Made by a program: the position numbers and the translations under genes
Origin: Candidatus Pseudobacter hemicellulosilyticus
GTDB taxonomy: Bacteria; Bacteroidota; Bacteroidia; Chitinophagales; Chitinophagaceae
Length of the DNA stretch: 64,000 nucleotides
Assembly: GCA_029202545.1 (NCBI GenBank)
Contig: CP119311.1
Span: forward strand, 2,356,001 to 2,420,000
Direction: 5' to 3'
The notes under the pieces: generated by a model
Database searches by the model: none
Told to the model about the DNA's origin: nothing
Seen by the model: only the letters and a program-made list of their open reading frames with translations
Shown here: piece after piece, positions 1-8,881 of the stretch
Position numbering within the stretch: the first letter of the stretch is position 1
How the letters are laid out: every line of letters starts with the position of its first letter

Positions 1-59
1 CTGGCAACTTCGGGGGCTTCCTGCTGGAACAGTTCCAGCGGATTGGGGGATGCATTCAT
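1..59 (-). CDS. Carboxymuconolactone decarboxylase-like protein, N-terminus only
   Basis: Only the first 19 codons are in the window; the gene runs off the left edge. The protein begins MNASPNPLELFQQEAPEVA, which resembles the N-terminus of small carboxymuconolactone decarboxylase/AhpD-like proteins (NPLELFQxEAPEVA..). Members of that family often act as peroxidase-like or aromatic-ring enzymes, but nothing catalytic is visible here, so the name rests on this short match alone. It is divergent from the metal efflux operon and shares its intergenic region. It could be another small alpha-helical protein. Confidence 0.45.
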   Translation of the reverse strand, partial: MNASPNPLELFQQEAPEVA

Positions 60-151
60 TGCTGCCTGTTTAAGGACAGCTAAGGTGCGTATATAAAAAA
101 GCCGCAGTGCTGATCATCATCACCATTCCTGCTGAATAAGGTCAGGACCAC

Positions 152-165
152 CGGCAGTACTGCCG
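152..165. promoter_or_regulatory. 14-bp perfect palindrome, possible operator
   Basis: CGGCAGTACTGCCG is self-complementary over 14 bases. It lies between the divergent decarboxylase-like gene and the metal efflux operon, about 37 bp upstream of the proposed -7 element. A binding site for a metal-responsive or other dimeric regulator is an inference from position only; no regulator gene is next to it. Confidence 0.35.
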
Positions 166-176
166 CTCATCCCGTT

Positions 177-200
177 ACCGGGGCCAGAACCGGTTTTTTT
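177..200 (+). terminator. Small hairpin followed by T-run
   Basis: ACCGG pairs with CCGGT across an 8-base loop, followed by seven T. The stem is only 5 bp. It lies just before the promoter of the efflux operon, where it could insulate the operon from upstream rightward transcription. It could equally be chance, because no rightward gene is known upstream. Confidence 0.35.
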
Positions 201-201
201 G

Positions 202-209
202 TACCTTCG
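202..209 (+). promoter_or_regulatory. -7 promoter element of the metal efflux operon
   Basis: TACCTTCG matches the Bacteroidota -7 consensus TAnnTTTG at all but one fixed position. No clear -33 TTTG is seen at the expected distance. It would place the transcription start about 7 bp downstream, almost on the TTG start codon at 216, so the mRNA may be nearly leaderless. Confidence 0.5.
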
Positions 210-215
210 CTTCAC

Positions 216-596
216 TTGAGATCCAGAACAGGTTATATATTACTCCTTTTATTAGTTTTTTATAACACGGCTTTAAACCAGTTTTTAAAGCTGCCTACGC
301 TTGTCTCCCATTACCTGGAACATAAAGAACGGAACCAGGACCTGAGTATAACCGGATTTCTCTGTATGCATTACTGGGGTCAGGATGAGGACGACCATGA
401 TGATGAAAGGGACAGGCAGCTGCCCTACAAGGATCTGGACGCCCATACCATCCAGCATCATTTTGTTCCGCTGGAGAAGCGCCTGGCTATCAGGCCGCAT
501 ACACCCCAGGAACCTTCTATTGATTATCCCGTCATTAAAGACGATAACCTGCCAACCCCGGCGCTTTCTTCCCTCTTCAGACCGCCCAAAGCCTAA
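216..596 (+). CDS. Small His/Asp-rich protein of heavy-metal efflux operon
   Basis: This 126-residue protein starts with a hydrophobic export-like segment (about residues 5-20). The mature part has an acidic, metal-binding-looking stretch (residues about 56-67, WGQDEDDHDDERDR) plus scattered His residues (MHYW, HTIQHHF). Similar short proteins with a K..V.HY.EH...N..I...GF..MHYWG pattern precede CzcA-type pumps in many Bacteroidota. A periplasmic metal-binding or accessory role is inferred from composition and from being first in the operon. The start is TTG; no in-frame ATG lies before the hydrophobic segment. The gap to czcA is 94 bp. Confidence 0.7.
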   Translation: MRSRTGYILLLLLVFYNTALNQFLKLPTLVSHYLEHKERNQDLSITGFLCMHYWGQDEDDHDDERDRQLPYKDLDAHTIQHHFVPLEKRLAIRPHTPQEPSIDYPVIKDDNLPTPALSSLFRPPKA

Positions 597-690
597 CTTT
601 TCAACAAGCCTGTTATTTATCTGCCTGTAGCTTCCACGCAACAGGTGGTCATTTATTTTATTCCGGACAAACAGACTCAACAAAAAGGTT

Positions 691-3600
691 ATGCTCAATA
701 AGATCATTGGCTTTTCTGTAAAGAATAAGCTGGTTATAGGACTATTTGTAGTGGCGCTGATAGGGTGGGGGCTGTATGAGGTCAGCCGGCTGCCCATTGA
801 TGCCGTACCCGATATTACAGACAACCAGGTGCAGGTGATCACGGTATCACCGTCCCTGGGCGCTCCTGATGTGGAGCGATTGATCACATTCCCCATAGAA
901 CAATCCTGCAGCAATATCCCCGGGCTGAAGCAGATCCGCAGCTTCTCCCGCTTTGGTCTCTCGCTGGTGACCATTGTATTCAATGATGAGACCGATATCT
1001 ACTGGGCCAGGCAGCAGATCAGCGAACGCCTGCAGCTGGTGCAGCAAAATATCCCGGCCGGGGCCGGCAGGCCGGAGATGGCGCCTGTGACCACCGGCCT
1101 GGGGGAGATCTACCAGTATGTGGTTCGTCCCAAACCTGGCTTTGAAGACCGTTACGGCCCCATGGAGCTGCGGACTATCCAGGACTGGATTGTCCGCAGA
1201 CAACTGCTGGGTACGCCCGGCGTGGCGGACGTGAGCAGTTTTGGCGGACAGCTGAAACAATACGAGATCGCCGTGCGGCCAGAAAAGCTCAAGGCCAATA
1301 ATATTACCATGGCCGAAGTATTTGACGCCCTGGAACAGAACAACCAGAATACCGGTGGCGCCTATATTGAGAAAGGGCCTACCGTGCTGTATATCCGTAG
1401 TGAAGGGCTCACGCAGAGCCTGGAGGATATTGGTAAGATAGTTGTAAAGAACCTGGACAATGGTATGCCGCTGCTGATCCGGGATGTGGCCACTGTGCAA
1501 TATGGCGCGGCCATCCGTTACGGGGCTATGACCTTTAACGATAAAGGGGAAGTGGCCGGTGCTGTAGTGATGATGCTGAAAGGGGAGAACTCTTCTGCAG
1601 TGATCAAAAGAGTAAAAGAGAAAGTAGCGGAGATCCAGTCTTCCCTGCCCGAAGGCGTAGTGATAGAGCCTTTCCTGGACCGGACCAAGATGGTGAACAA
1701 TGCCATCCGCACCGTGGAGACCAACCTGATTGAAGGAGCGCTGATAGTGGTCTTTGTGCTGGTCTTTTTCCTGGGCAACCTGCGGGCCGGCCTCATCGTT
1801 TCTTCAGTGATCCCGCTCTCCATGCTCTTTGCCGTGATCTTCATGAACCAGTTTGGGGTGGGTGGCAACCTCATGAGCCTGGGGGCCATCGACTTTGGCC
1901 TGATCGTAGATGGTACGGTCATCGTGGTGGAAGCCATTCTCCATAGGTTCGTCCATTCAAAACATTTCCGTAAACAGGGCCTGATCACGCAACCGGTCAT
2001 GGACCAGGAAGTGATTGGCTCTACCGGCCAGATGATCAAATCGGCTGTGTTCAGCCAGATCATCATCCTGATCGTATACCTGCCCATCCTTTCGCTGCAG
2101 GGCATTGAAGGCAAGATGTTCAAACCGATGGCGCTGACTGTTGCCTTTGCCATCTTCGGCGCCTTCCTGCTGTCCATCACCTATGTGCCCATGATGAGTG
2201 CGCTCTGCCTCAGCAAAAAGCTCAATCATAAACCCGGTATCTCGGACCGGATGATGGCCTGGCTGGAAAGGCGCTACCAGCCTGCCTTGCGGGGAGCGCT
2301 TCGATTCAGGACGGCCATCCTTGCCACTACGCTGGCGCTGTTTGCCGGTGCCGCGTACCTGCTGGCTGGTATGGGTGGCGAGTTCATCCCGCAGCTGGAA
2401 GAAGGCGACTTTGCCGTAGAGACCCGCCTGCTGACCGGCAGCAACCTCAATACTACTATCAATACCACGCAGCAGACGGCGGGTATCCTGCTGAAGAAAT
2501 TTCCTGAGGTGGAAAAGGTAGTGACCAAGATCGGTAGTGCAGAGATCCCCACGGATCCCATGCCGTTGGAGGCCAGTGATATGGTGGTGATCCTGAAAGA
2601 CAAAAAAGAATGGACCTCCGCCAGAACCTTTGATGAGCTGGCAGAGAAAATGGGTAAGGAACTGGCTGTAGTGCCGGGTGTCAGTATCGGCTTCCAGTTC
2701 CCCGTGCAGATGCGTTTCAACGAGCTGATGACCGGCGCCCGCCAGGATGTGGTGTGTAAAATATTTGGAGAGGACCTGGATAGCCTGGCTTTATATGCAG
2801 GCCGGCTTGGTGAACTGATCAAAACGGTAGATGGGGCTATCAACCTGTATGTGGAAACAGTCACGGGCATGCCTCAGATCCTGATCCGCTACGACCGGGA
2901 TGCCATGGCCCGCTATGGACTGACGGTGGGGGAGATCAACCGCGTGGTCAATACCGCTTTTGCCGGACAGAGCGCCGGATTAGTATATGAGGGGGAGAAA
3001 AGGTTTGATATGGTGGTGCGACTGGCAGGTGAGGCACGCAGGAACCTGTCCGATGTGCAGAACCTGCTGGTGCCCGTGAAAAATGGTACGCAGATCCCGC
3101 TGGGCCTGGTGGCCAGCATTGAAGAAACGGAAGGGCCTAACCAGATCCAGCGCGAGAATACCCGCCGCCGCATCATTATTGGGTTTAATGTCAGCGGTCG
3201 CGATGTGCAAAGCATTGTGACCGAGTTGCAGGAAAAGGCCAATGCAAAACTCAGGCTGCCTGCTGGTTATTCCATCGTGTATGGCGGCGCTTTCGAGAAC
3301 CTTACTGCAGCCAAAGAACGGCTGTCGGTAGTGGTGCCGGTGGCCCTCCTGATGATCTTCCTGCTCCTCTACTTTGCTTTCAACTCCGTGAAGCAGGGAC
3401 TCCTGATCTATACGGCTATCCCGCTATCCGCCATTGGTGGTATCCTGGCCATGTGGCTCCGGGATATGCCTTTCAGTATTTCCGCCGGAGTAGGTTTTAT
3501 TGCCCTCTTTGGGGTGGCGGTGCTGAATGGTATCCTGCTGGTGTCCGAGTTCAACCGCCTGAAAAAAGAAGGCTGGACGGACAATCGCCGCGTTGTGATC

Positions 3601-5055
3601 CATGCCACCAAATCCAAGCTGCGTGCGGTGCTGATGACGGCCCTGGTGCCTTCACTGGGCTTTATTCCCATGGCCATCAGTAACGGCGCGGGCGCAGAAG
3701 TACAGAAGCCGCTGGCTACTGTGGTGATCGGCGGATTGATCATTTCTACTATGCTTACCTTATTTGTGTTACCCATATTGTACCTGTTGTTTGAAAAAGG
3801 AAGCGGCCCTGCCAAAAAGCCTGTGCTGGCCAAAGCAGTTATGTTGCTGTTGATGGCCGGACTGCCTTTCCTTGGTTACGCACAGGAAAGTGTGAGCCTC
3901 CCTGATGCCATTGACAGGGCCATGGAAAATAATCTTTCCCTGCAGGCTTCCCGGCTCAATGAATCCTATACGGATGCCCTGAAGAGAACGGCCACCGATA
4001 TTGCCCCTACCGGTTTTGGTGTTGAATATGGCAATGTGAACAGTGTGGCCAATGACAATCGTTTCTCCGTTACGCAGGGCATTGCCTTTCCCACGGTGTA
4101 CAGGCGGCAGAAAGCACTGCGGTATACGGAACATGCCATCAGCCAGGCCATGACCCGGCAGCAGCAGGCGGCGTTAGCGGCATCGGTCAAACGGTCTTAC
4201 TATGCCTTACTGCTGCTGGAAGAAAAGGAAAGGTTGCTGCTGGAGGCGGATAGCATGTATGGCCAGCTCCTGGAAAAAACAACACTGCGCCTGGAGACCG
4301 GCGATACAGATGCGTTGGAGCAGGCTACGGTAGAGAACCAGCGGCTGCGCATCACCCAGCAACTGACCCTGCTGCGGACTGACCATGCGGCGGAGCTGCG
4401 TTATTTCCAGTTATTACTGAATGCCGGCCCCACCGTCAGGCCGGCAGCGGACAGTATTGTGTATCGCTTTACTGTATTGCCGGATACCAGCCTGCTGGAA
4501 AGATCGCCGCTGCTGGAATGGCAAAGGAAAGAACTGCTGCGGAGTCAGCAGGAGACTGCGTTGCAGAAAAGCCTGCTGCTGCCTTCGCTGAGCCTGGGCT
4601 ATAACAATATGAGCATTATCGGCTACCAGCGGGTGGACGATGAAGAGAAATATTATGGGGGCAGCCACCGCTTCTCTTCCGTGAACCTGGGCCTGGGGCT
4701 GCCGCTCTTTGGGGGCGCCCAGCGAGCGCGTGTAAAGGCTTCCGGCATCCGCGTGCAGCAACAGGAGCAGGAAACAAAGGTCCTGGAGCAGCAGCTGCAG
4801 CGCCAGCTGACCGATGCGCTGCAACGCTATGCCAACAGCCAGCAGCAGCTGGAACAATACCGGCTGGTCCTGCTGAACAACTCGGCCACCATGCTGGAAG
4901 TGGCTACCCGCCGCCTGAGCAGTGGGGAGACAGGCTACCTGGAATGGGTGATCCTGGTGAACCAGGCCATGGAAGTGCGCAGCAATTATTTTGCTGTAGT
5001 GGATGAATTGAACAGCGCTGCTTTTGTTATTGAACAATTAGTCAACAACCAATAA
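691..5055 (+). CDS. czcA: CzcA-type heavy-metal RND pump fused to TolC-like outer-membrane channel
   Basis: The protein has 1454 residues, against about 1040 for an ordinary HME-RND pump. Residues 1-1035 are the pump: the TM4 proton-relay signature DFGLIVDG carries D401 and D407, with E414 nearby, one position off the D402/D408/E415 set described for CzcA. The porter-domain segment around FPVQMRFNELMTG resembles the Zn/Co/Cd (CzcA) rather than the Cu/Ag (CusA) type. From about 1066 to the end is an outer-membrane efflux (OEP/TolC) domain. The junction, residues about 1042-1064, looks like a signal peptide (KKPVLAK then a hydrophobic run ending GYA-Q), so cleavage after A1064 could free the channel. 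Such fusions are known in Bacteroidota. It expels divalent metals from periplasm and cytoplasm with the CzcB-like protein encoded next. Confidence 0.95.
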   Translation: MLNKIIGFSVKNKLVIGLFVVALIGWGLYEVSRLPIDAVPDITDNQVQVITVSPSLGAPDVERLITFPIEQSCSNIPGLKQIRSFSRFGLSLVTIVFNDETDIYWARQQISERLQLVQQNIPAGAGRPEMAPVTTGLGEIYQYVVRPKPGFEDRYGPMELRTIQDWIVRRQLLGTPGVADVSSFGGQLKQYEIAVRPEKLKANNITMAEVFDALEQNNQNTGGAYIEKGPTVLYIRSEGLTQSLEDIGKIVVKNLDNGMPLLIRDVATVQYGAAIRYGAMTFNDKGEVAGAVVMMLKGENSSAVIKRVKEKVAEIQSSLPEGVVIEPFLDRTKMVNNAIRTVETNLIEGALIVVFVLVFFLGNLRAGLIVSSVIPLSMLFAVIFMNQFGVGGNLMSLGAIDFGLIVDGTVIVVEAILHRFVHSKHFRKQGLITQPVMDQEVIGSTGQMIKSAVFSQIIILIVYLPILSLQGIEGKMFKPMALTVAFAIFGAFLLSITYVPMMSALCLSKKLNHKPGISDRMMAWLERRYQPALRGALRFRTAILATTLALFAGAAYLLAGMGGEFIPQLEEGDFAVETRLLTGSNLNTTINTTQQTAGILLKKFPEVEKVVTKIGSAEIPTDPMPLEASDMVVILKDKKEWTSARTFDELAEKMGKELAVVPGVSIGFQFPVQMRFNELMTGARQDVVCKIFGEDLDSLALYAGRLGELIKTVDGAINLYVETVTGMPQILIRYDRDAMARYGLTVGEINRVVNTAFAGQSAGLVYEGEKRFDMVVRLAGEARRNLSDVQNLLVPVKNGTQIPLGLVASIEETEGPNQIQRENTRRRIIIGFNVSGRDVQSIVTELQEKANAKLRLPAGYSIVYGGAFENLTAAKERLSVVVPVALLMIFLLLYFAFNSVKQGLLIYTAIPLSAIGGILAMWLRDMPFSISAGVGFIALFGVAVLNGILLVSEFNRLKKEGWTDNRRVVIHATKSKLRAVLMTALVPSLGFIPMAISNGAGAEVQKPLATVVIGGLIISTMLTLFVLPILYLLFEKGSGPAKKPVLAKAVMLLLMAGLPFLGYAQESVSLPDAIDRAMENNLSLQASRLNESYTDALKRTATDIAPTGFGVEYGNVNSVANDNRFSVTQGIAFPTVYRRQKALRYTEHAISQAMTRQQQAALAASVKRSYYALLLLEEKERLLLEADSMYGQLLEKTTLRLETGDTDALEQATVENQRLRITQQLTLLRTDHAAELRYFQLLLNAGPTVRPAADSIVYRFTVLPDTSLLERSPLLEWQRKELLRSQQETALQKSLLLPSLSLGYNNMSIIGYQRVDDEEKYYGGSHRFSSVNLGLGLPLFGGAQRARVKASGIRVQQQEQETKVLEQQLQRQLTDALQRYANSQQQLEQYRLVLLNNSATMLEVATRRLSSGETGYLEWVILVNQAMEVRSNYFAVVDELNSAAFVIEQLVNNQ

Positions 5056-5073
5056 TTGATAAAACTGATCTAT

Positions 5074-6204
5074 ATGCGTTTATTCTTTGTATATCTCCTG
5101 ACCGGCCTGCTGCTGGGCGCCTGTGGTAACCAGCCTGCTCCTGAAAAGGCAGCTGATACGCCCGCTGATCCCAGTGTACACCACACTGTTATACTGAGTG
5201 CTGGACAGCTGAAAATAGGTGGGATAGAAATGGGCGCTGTAACAGAACGCCCGCTTTCCGGTCTGCTCCAGGTGAATGGTACGGTAGAAGTACCGCCACA
5301 GCATGTGGTGTCCGTGACCATGCCCATGGGTGGCTATGTGCAGCAGATGAAACTGCTGCCCGGCAGCCAGGTCAGCAAAGGCCAGCTGCTGGCTACCCTG
5401 GAAGATCCCCAGTATGTGCAGCTCCAGCAGGATTACCTGGTGGCGGTGAGCAGGCAGGGTTTCCTGAAAACAGATTTTGACAGGCAGACCACCCTCAATG
5501 CCTCAAGGGCCAACAGTGAAAAAGTATTGCAGCAGGTATCCAGTGAGTATGAAAGCCAGCAGGTGATGGTGAAAGCGCTGTCGGAAAAGCTGAAGCTGAT
5601 AGGTATTGATCCGGCGGGATTGAATGAGCGCACTATTTCACGCCGCATTCCCCTGCGGGCGCCCATCAGTGGTTATGTGACCAAAGTAAATGTCAACAAT
5701 GGCCGCTATGTCAGTCCTACAGACATCCTTTTTGAACTGGTGAATCCGCAGGACCTGCACCTGAGCCTGACCGTATTTGAGCAGGACCTGCAGAAGCTGG
5801 CCATAGGCCAGCGGGTAACAGGTACTACCAATGATCCTGCTGATGGCGCTTTCAGCGCCCGGGTGGAACTGATCAACCGGGCTGTGGGCGTTGATCGTGC
5901 CGCGGAGGTACATTGTCATTTTCTGCAAAAAAGCAGTAAGCTGGTGCCGGGTATGTTCATGAGTGCCCGGGTGGAAGTGAAGCAGGCGCGGGTGCCGGCG
6001 GTGCCGGATGAGGCCCTGGTGAAATGGGAGAACAATCAGTATGTATTTGTGGTAGATGGACCGGGCCATTTCACCATGACGCGGGTAAAGGTGGGTGGCA
6101 GTGATGAAGGTTATACGGAACTGCAAACGCCCGTTGAAAAGCAGATCGTGACCCGTAACGCCTATAGTCTGTTGATGAAGCTCAAGAATGCGGGCGAGGA
6201 ATAG
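5074..6204 (+). CDS. czcB: CzcB/CusB-type periplasmic adaptor lipoprotein of RND metal pump
   Basis: This membrane fusion protein (HlyD family) of 376 residues connects the RND pump to the outer-membrane channel. A lipobox LLLGAC places the lipidated cysteine at residue 17. A barrel-sandwich/lipoyl part (VSVTMPMGGYVQQMKLLPGSQVSKGQLLATLEDP, here described at about residues 85-118) is followed by a helical hairpin and then beta-barrel segments (PLRAPISGYVTKVNVNNG at about 190). The ATG at 5074 is preferred over an in-frame TTG at 5056 because it starts directly at the signal sequence. It follows the pump gene by 18 bp, so the two are surely cotranscribed. No C-terminal metallochaperone (CusF) domain or His-rich N-terminus is seen. 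Confidence 0.9.
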   Translation: MRLFFVYLLTGLLLGACGNQPAPEKAADTPADPSVHHTVILSAGQLKIGGIEMGAVTERPLSGLLQVNGTVEVPPQHVVSVTMPMGGYVQQMKLLPGSQVSKGQLLATLEDPQYVQLQQDYLVAVSRQGFLKTDFDRQTTLNASRANSEKVLQQVSSEYESQQVMVKALSEKLKLIGIDPAGLNERTISRRIPLRAPISGYVTKVNVNNGRYVSPTDILFELVNPQDLHLSLTVFEQDLQKLAIGQRVTGTTNDPADGAFSARVELINRAVGVDRAAEVHCHFLQKSSKLVPGMFMSARVEVKQARVPAVPDEALVKWENNQYVFVVDGPGHFTMTRVKVGGSDEGYTELQTPVEKQIVTRNAYSLLMKLKNAGEE

Positions 6205-6254
6205 GTCTGATAGAAATGATGTAGTGGTTCGCTGGAAAATGGATAGATTTAGCC

Positions 6255-7637
6255 ATGCTTACAACTATCCTGCTCATAATAACGGTCGTTTTATTGCTGG
6301 TGCTGATCTGGATCAGCGTCAGCAATAAGCGGGCCGACGGGGAAACCGGATCGCAACAAGAATTACTGGCCATCCAGGATCAGCTGCGGCGGGTAGATCC
6401 GCTGATCAGGGATGAGTTTGCCCGTAACCGGAAGGAGGGGCAGGATACTGCCCGCAGCAACCGGGAGGAATTGCAGGGGGAGCTGCGTGCGTTTGGTAAT
6501 ACCATCAATGAGGCCCTGCATCGTTTTGAAGAAAAATTCGGCGCCAATGTCAAGAGCCTGAACGAGCAGCAGCGGGAGCAGTTCCGCGACCAGGCCGGCC
6601 GCCAGCTGGAACTGAAAAAAGAAACTGAGGACAAGCTGAAAGAGATCCGGGAAACGGTGGAGAACAGACTGGGCCGCCTGCAGGAGGAGAATACGCGGAA
6701 GTTGGAGGAGATGCGGAAAGTGGTGGATGAGAAGTTGCAGGAAACGGTGGAGCGCAGGTTTTCCGAATCCTTTAAGCTGATCAGCGAGCGGCTGGAGCTG
6801 GTGCATAAGGGGCTGGGGGAGATGCAGAGCCTGGCCTCGGGCGTGGGCGATCTGAAAAAAGTACTGACCAATGTAAAGACCAGGGGTAACCTGGGCGAGA
6901 TACAACTGGGCGCTATCCTGGAACAGGTCCTGTCGCCCGAACAGTATATCCAGAACGCAGTGATCCGGGAGAACAGCCAGGAGCGGGTGGAATATGCTAT
7001 CCGGCTGCCGGCCAAGGTGAACGACAACCAGTTCCTTCTTTTACCCATAGACTCCAAATTTCCCAACGAGGATTACCAGCGTTTGCTGGAAGCGTATGAC
7101 CAGCTGCCGGGTTCCAAAGAAGTGGATGTGGCGGCCAGGCAGTTTGAAAATGCGGTCCGTAAGAATGCAAGGGATATCCGGGAGAAATATATCTATCCGC
7201 CGGTGACCACGGATTTTGCCATCATGTTTGTGCCAACGGAAGGATTGTATGCGGAGATACTGCGGCGGCCGGGATTGTTTGAACAGCTGCAAAGGGATCA
7301 TAAGATCACGGTGGTAGGCCCCACCAACCTGGTGGCCTTCCTGAGCAGCCTGCAGATGGGCTTCAGGACCCTGGCCATTGAGAAGCGGTCCAGCGAAGTA
7401 TGGGAAGTACTGGGCGCGGTGAAGACGGAATTCGGCAATTTTGGGACCATCCTGGAGAAAACGCGCAAGAAGCTGGAAGAAGCCACCAATGTCATTGATA
7501 AAGCGGGTGTGCGGACCCGGGCTATAGAGCGGAAGCTGAAACAGGTGGAAGCTTTGCCGAAAGAGCAGTCGGTCAGCCTGCTGGGCGATGCGCTGGACCT
7601 GGCGGCAGTGGATCCGGAAACGGAACCGGAAGAATAG
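6255..7637 (+). CDS. rmuC: DNA recombination protein RmuC
   Basis: A 460-residue protein with an N-terminal membrane anchor (residues about 2-23), a long coiled-coil rich in E, K, Q and R (about 60-185), and the RmuC domain (about 190-440) with features such as TRGNLGEIQLGAILEQVL, LPIDSKFPNEDYQRL and FVPTEGLYAEILRRPGL. RmuC proteins limit recombination at inverted repeats and resemble nuclease-fold proteins; the exact reaction is not settled. It lies 50 bp behind the efflux adaptor gene and may be read through from it. A good terminator follows at 7717-7752. Family assignment is firm; the physiological role here is inferred from homologues. Confidence 0.93.
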   Translation: MLTTILLIITVVLLLVLIWISVSNKRADGETGSQQELLAIQDQLRRVDPLIRDEFARNRKEGQDTARSNREELQGELRAFGNTINEALHRFEEKFGANVKSLNEQQREQFRDQAGRQLELKKETEDKLKEIRETVENRLGRLQEENTRKLEEMRKVVDEKLQETVERRFSESFKLISERLELVHKGLGEMQSLASGVGDLKKVLTNVKTRGNLGEIQLGAILEQVLSPEQYIQNAVIRENSQERVEYAIRLPAKVNDNQFLLLPIDSKFPNEDYQRLLEAYDQLPGSKEVDVAARQFENAVRKNARDIREKYIYPPVTTDFAIMFVPTEGLYAEILRRPGLFEQLQRDHKITVVGPTNLVAFLSSLQMGFRTLAIEKRSSEVWEVLGAVKTEFGNFGTILEKTRKKLEEATNVIDKAGVRTRAIERKLKQVEALPKEQSVSLLGDALDLAAVDPETEPEE

Positions 7638-7716
7638 GTCATGATTGCGGAAGGGGCGCCCTGGAAAAGGCGCCCACAGTTCCTGCATAAAAACATTCAC
7701 AATAATCACCAAAGCA

Positions 7717-7752
7717 AAGAGGCCTCGTCAGGAAATGGCAAGGCCTCTTTTT
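7717..7752 (+). terminator. Terminator after rmuC
   Basis: AAGAGGCCT (7717-7725) pairs perfectly with AGGCCTCTT (7741-7749), and the right arm runs into a T-run. It closes the rightward transcript from the metal efflux operon and rmuC. A second, T-less hairpin (GGGCGCC / GGCGCCC) lies shortly before it near 7655. Confidence 0.85.
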
Positions 7753-7907
7753 CGTCTGCTTTGTTGTAGGGAAAGTGTATCGGGCGCAGTTATCATAGGC
7801 TACGCCAAAGGTTTAGTGGTTAAGGGTCAAAGAATTTTATTTTTCCAGAGGCATCGGTTCAGGATATAAATGTAGGGATTGCCTGTTGTCCCCAAAACTA
7901 CTATTTA

Positions 7908-7958
7908 GTATCTGTGCCGATTTGCCGGTAAGCGTGAAGAATCAGCTGGTAACTGCGT
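7908..7958. repeat. Repeat array A: three GTAAnTGTGC-like units, downstream of LamG gene
   Basis: Three direct units, GTATCTGTGC (7908), GTAAGCGTGA (7928) and GTAACTGCGT (7949), are spaced 20 and 21 bp. The same arrangement, better conserved, occurs at 8882-8932; the two 57-base stretches match at about 43 positions by eye. On the left flank (minus sense) a perfect -7 element TAGTTTTG lies at 7893-7900, but no open reading frame of note follows it, so this looks like a decayed copy of a regulated promoter. Two-turn spacing is typical of operators read by oligomeric or direct-repeat regulators such as MocR/GntR types; that link is inference. Confidence 0.6.
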
Positions 7959-7981
7959 AATGCTTTTGACAGCCGGCCTGC

Positions 7982-8818
7982 TTATTTCCCGCAGTTGCTG
8001 ATCTCTTTCACTTCCTCCGCTGTCAGGGCGGAGCTATAGATCCTGATCTCATCAATCACCCCATTAAACCAGTAAGGATACTGTTCTTGCTGGGAATTGC
8101 CAATGTGCAGATCATATTTGTTGGCAGTGAATTCTATTGGGCCTGTTTCCGTTTTTTTCAGTTCGCCATTTACATACATACAGCCTTTGCCGTTGGCATA
8201 GGTAAACGCAACAGTATACCATTTATCCAGCTTTACCTTCATGGTATCTGACGTTAGGGGAGGAATGGAAGGCTGGTACCTTTCGTTGTCGCCATAGTCA
8301 CCGGAAAAGATCATTTTGCTGGGGTCTATGGGTACATGGCAGTCCAGGTAATCAGTGACGCGCAAAGCGTAATAACCTTGTACATTGTCTCCATAGCTTT
8401 TGCCCAGGATCTGGTTTGCATGACAGGCGCCTGTATATAATCCGTCCAGCTTCACGGTAGCCATCAGCGTGATGGCGTAGCCGGGGTTGAGGCTGGGGCT
8501 GTTGGGCACACTCATATAATTATTGGTGCCATTGAACTTAAAAGCGCCGTTTGGATTGCCGAACCGGTCGGCTACCAGTGTGGCATTGCTGAAGGTAATG
8601 TGGTTGTCCTGTCCGCTGCTGTCCTTCAGGGAGCCATTTGTAAAGGTATAGTGAGCTACCAGGTCCCTGGCGCTGCAGTTACAGGGAAGCGAAACAGTAT
8701 CTCTGACCACCAGGGTATCTGTTCGGGTCTCTTTGGTACAGGATGTCATTTGCACGGAGCCCGAAAAGAGTAACAGGGTACCGAGGGCCGCACTGGAAAG
8801 GAGTGTTAACAGTTTCAT
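7982..8818 (-). CDS. LamG/concanavalin A-like lipoprotein
   Basis: This 278-residue protein has an N-terminal lipoprotein signal (hydrophobic to about residue 22, then QMTSC with C27 as the likely lipidation site) followed by a charged linker. Residues about 55-270 form a laminin-G-like jelly roll of the LamG_3 type: DLVAHYTFTNGSLKDSSGQ at the start, FNGTNNYMSVPNSPSLN, and the closing signature FNGVIDEIRIYSSALTAEEV. Such domains bind carbohydrates or proteins on the cell surface; no enzyme domain is attached. The gene is a monocistron with its own promoter (8841-8848) and upstream repeat array, and the array is repeated just beyond its stop codon. Confidence 0.85.
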   Translation of the reverse strand: MKLLTLLSSAALGTLLLFSGSVQMTSCTKETRTDTLVVRDTVSLPCNCSARDLVAHYTFTNGSLKDSSGQDNHITFSNATLVADRFGNPNGAFKFNGTNNYMSVPNSPSLNPGYAITLMATVKLDGLYTGACHANQILGKSYGDNVQGYYALRVTDYLDCHVPIDPSKMIFSGDYGDNERYQPSIPPLTSDTMKVKLDKWYTVAFTYANGKGCMYVNGELKKTETGPIEFTANKYDLHIGNSQQEQYPYWFNGVIDEIRIYSSALTAEEVKEISNCGK

Positions 8819-8840
8819 ATTTAATACTTAGGGTTGCTGG

Positions 8841-8848
8841 CGAAAGTA
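8841..8848 (-). promoter_or_regulatory. -7 promoter element of the LamG lipoprotein gene
   Basis: On the minus strand TACTTTCG matches TAnnTTTG except for one C. It is 22 bp upstream of the ATG at 8818. No obvious -33 TTTG is present, which would fit a promoter that depends on an activator bound to the adjacent repeat array. Confidence 0.5.
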
Positions 8849-8881
8849 TTAAATAGAAAGTATAGGTTATAATCATATTGA

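Noticed and set aside
112..145. Run of codons reading His-His-His-His in one frame and Ile-Ile-Ile-Thr in another, near a hairpin: possible attenuator leader peptide
   Set aside because: The His frame has no start codon after the preceding stop, the other needs a GTG start, and the gene downstream is a metal efflux gene, not an amino-acid operon.
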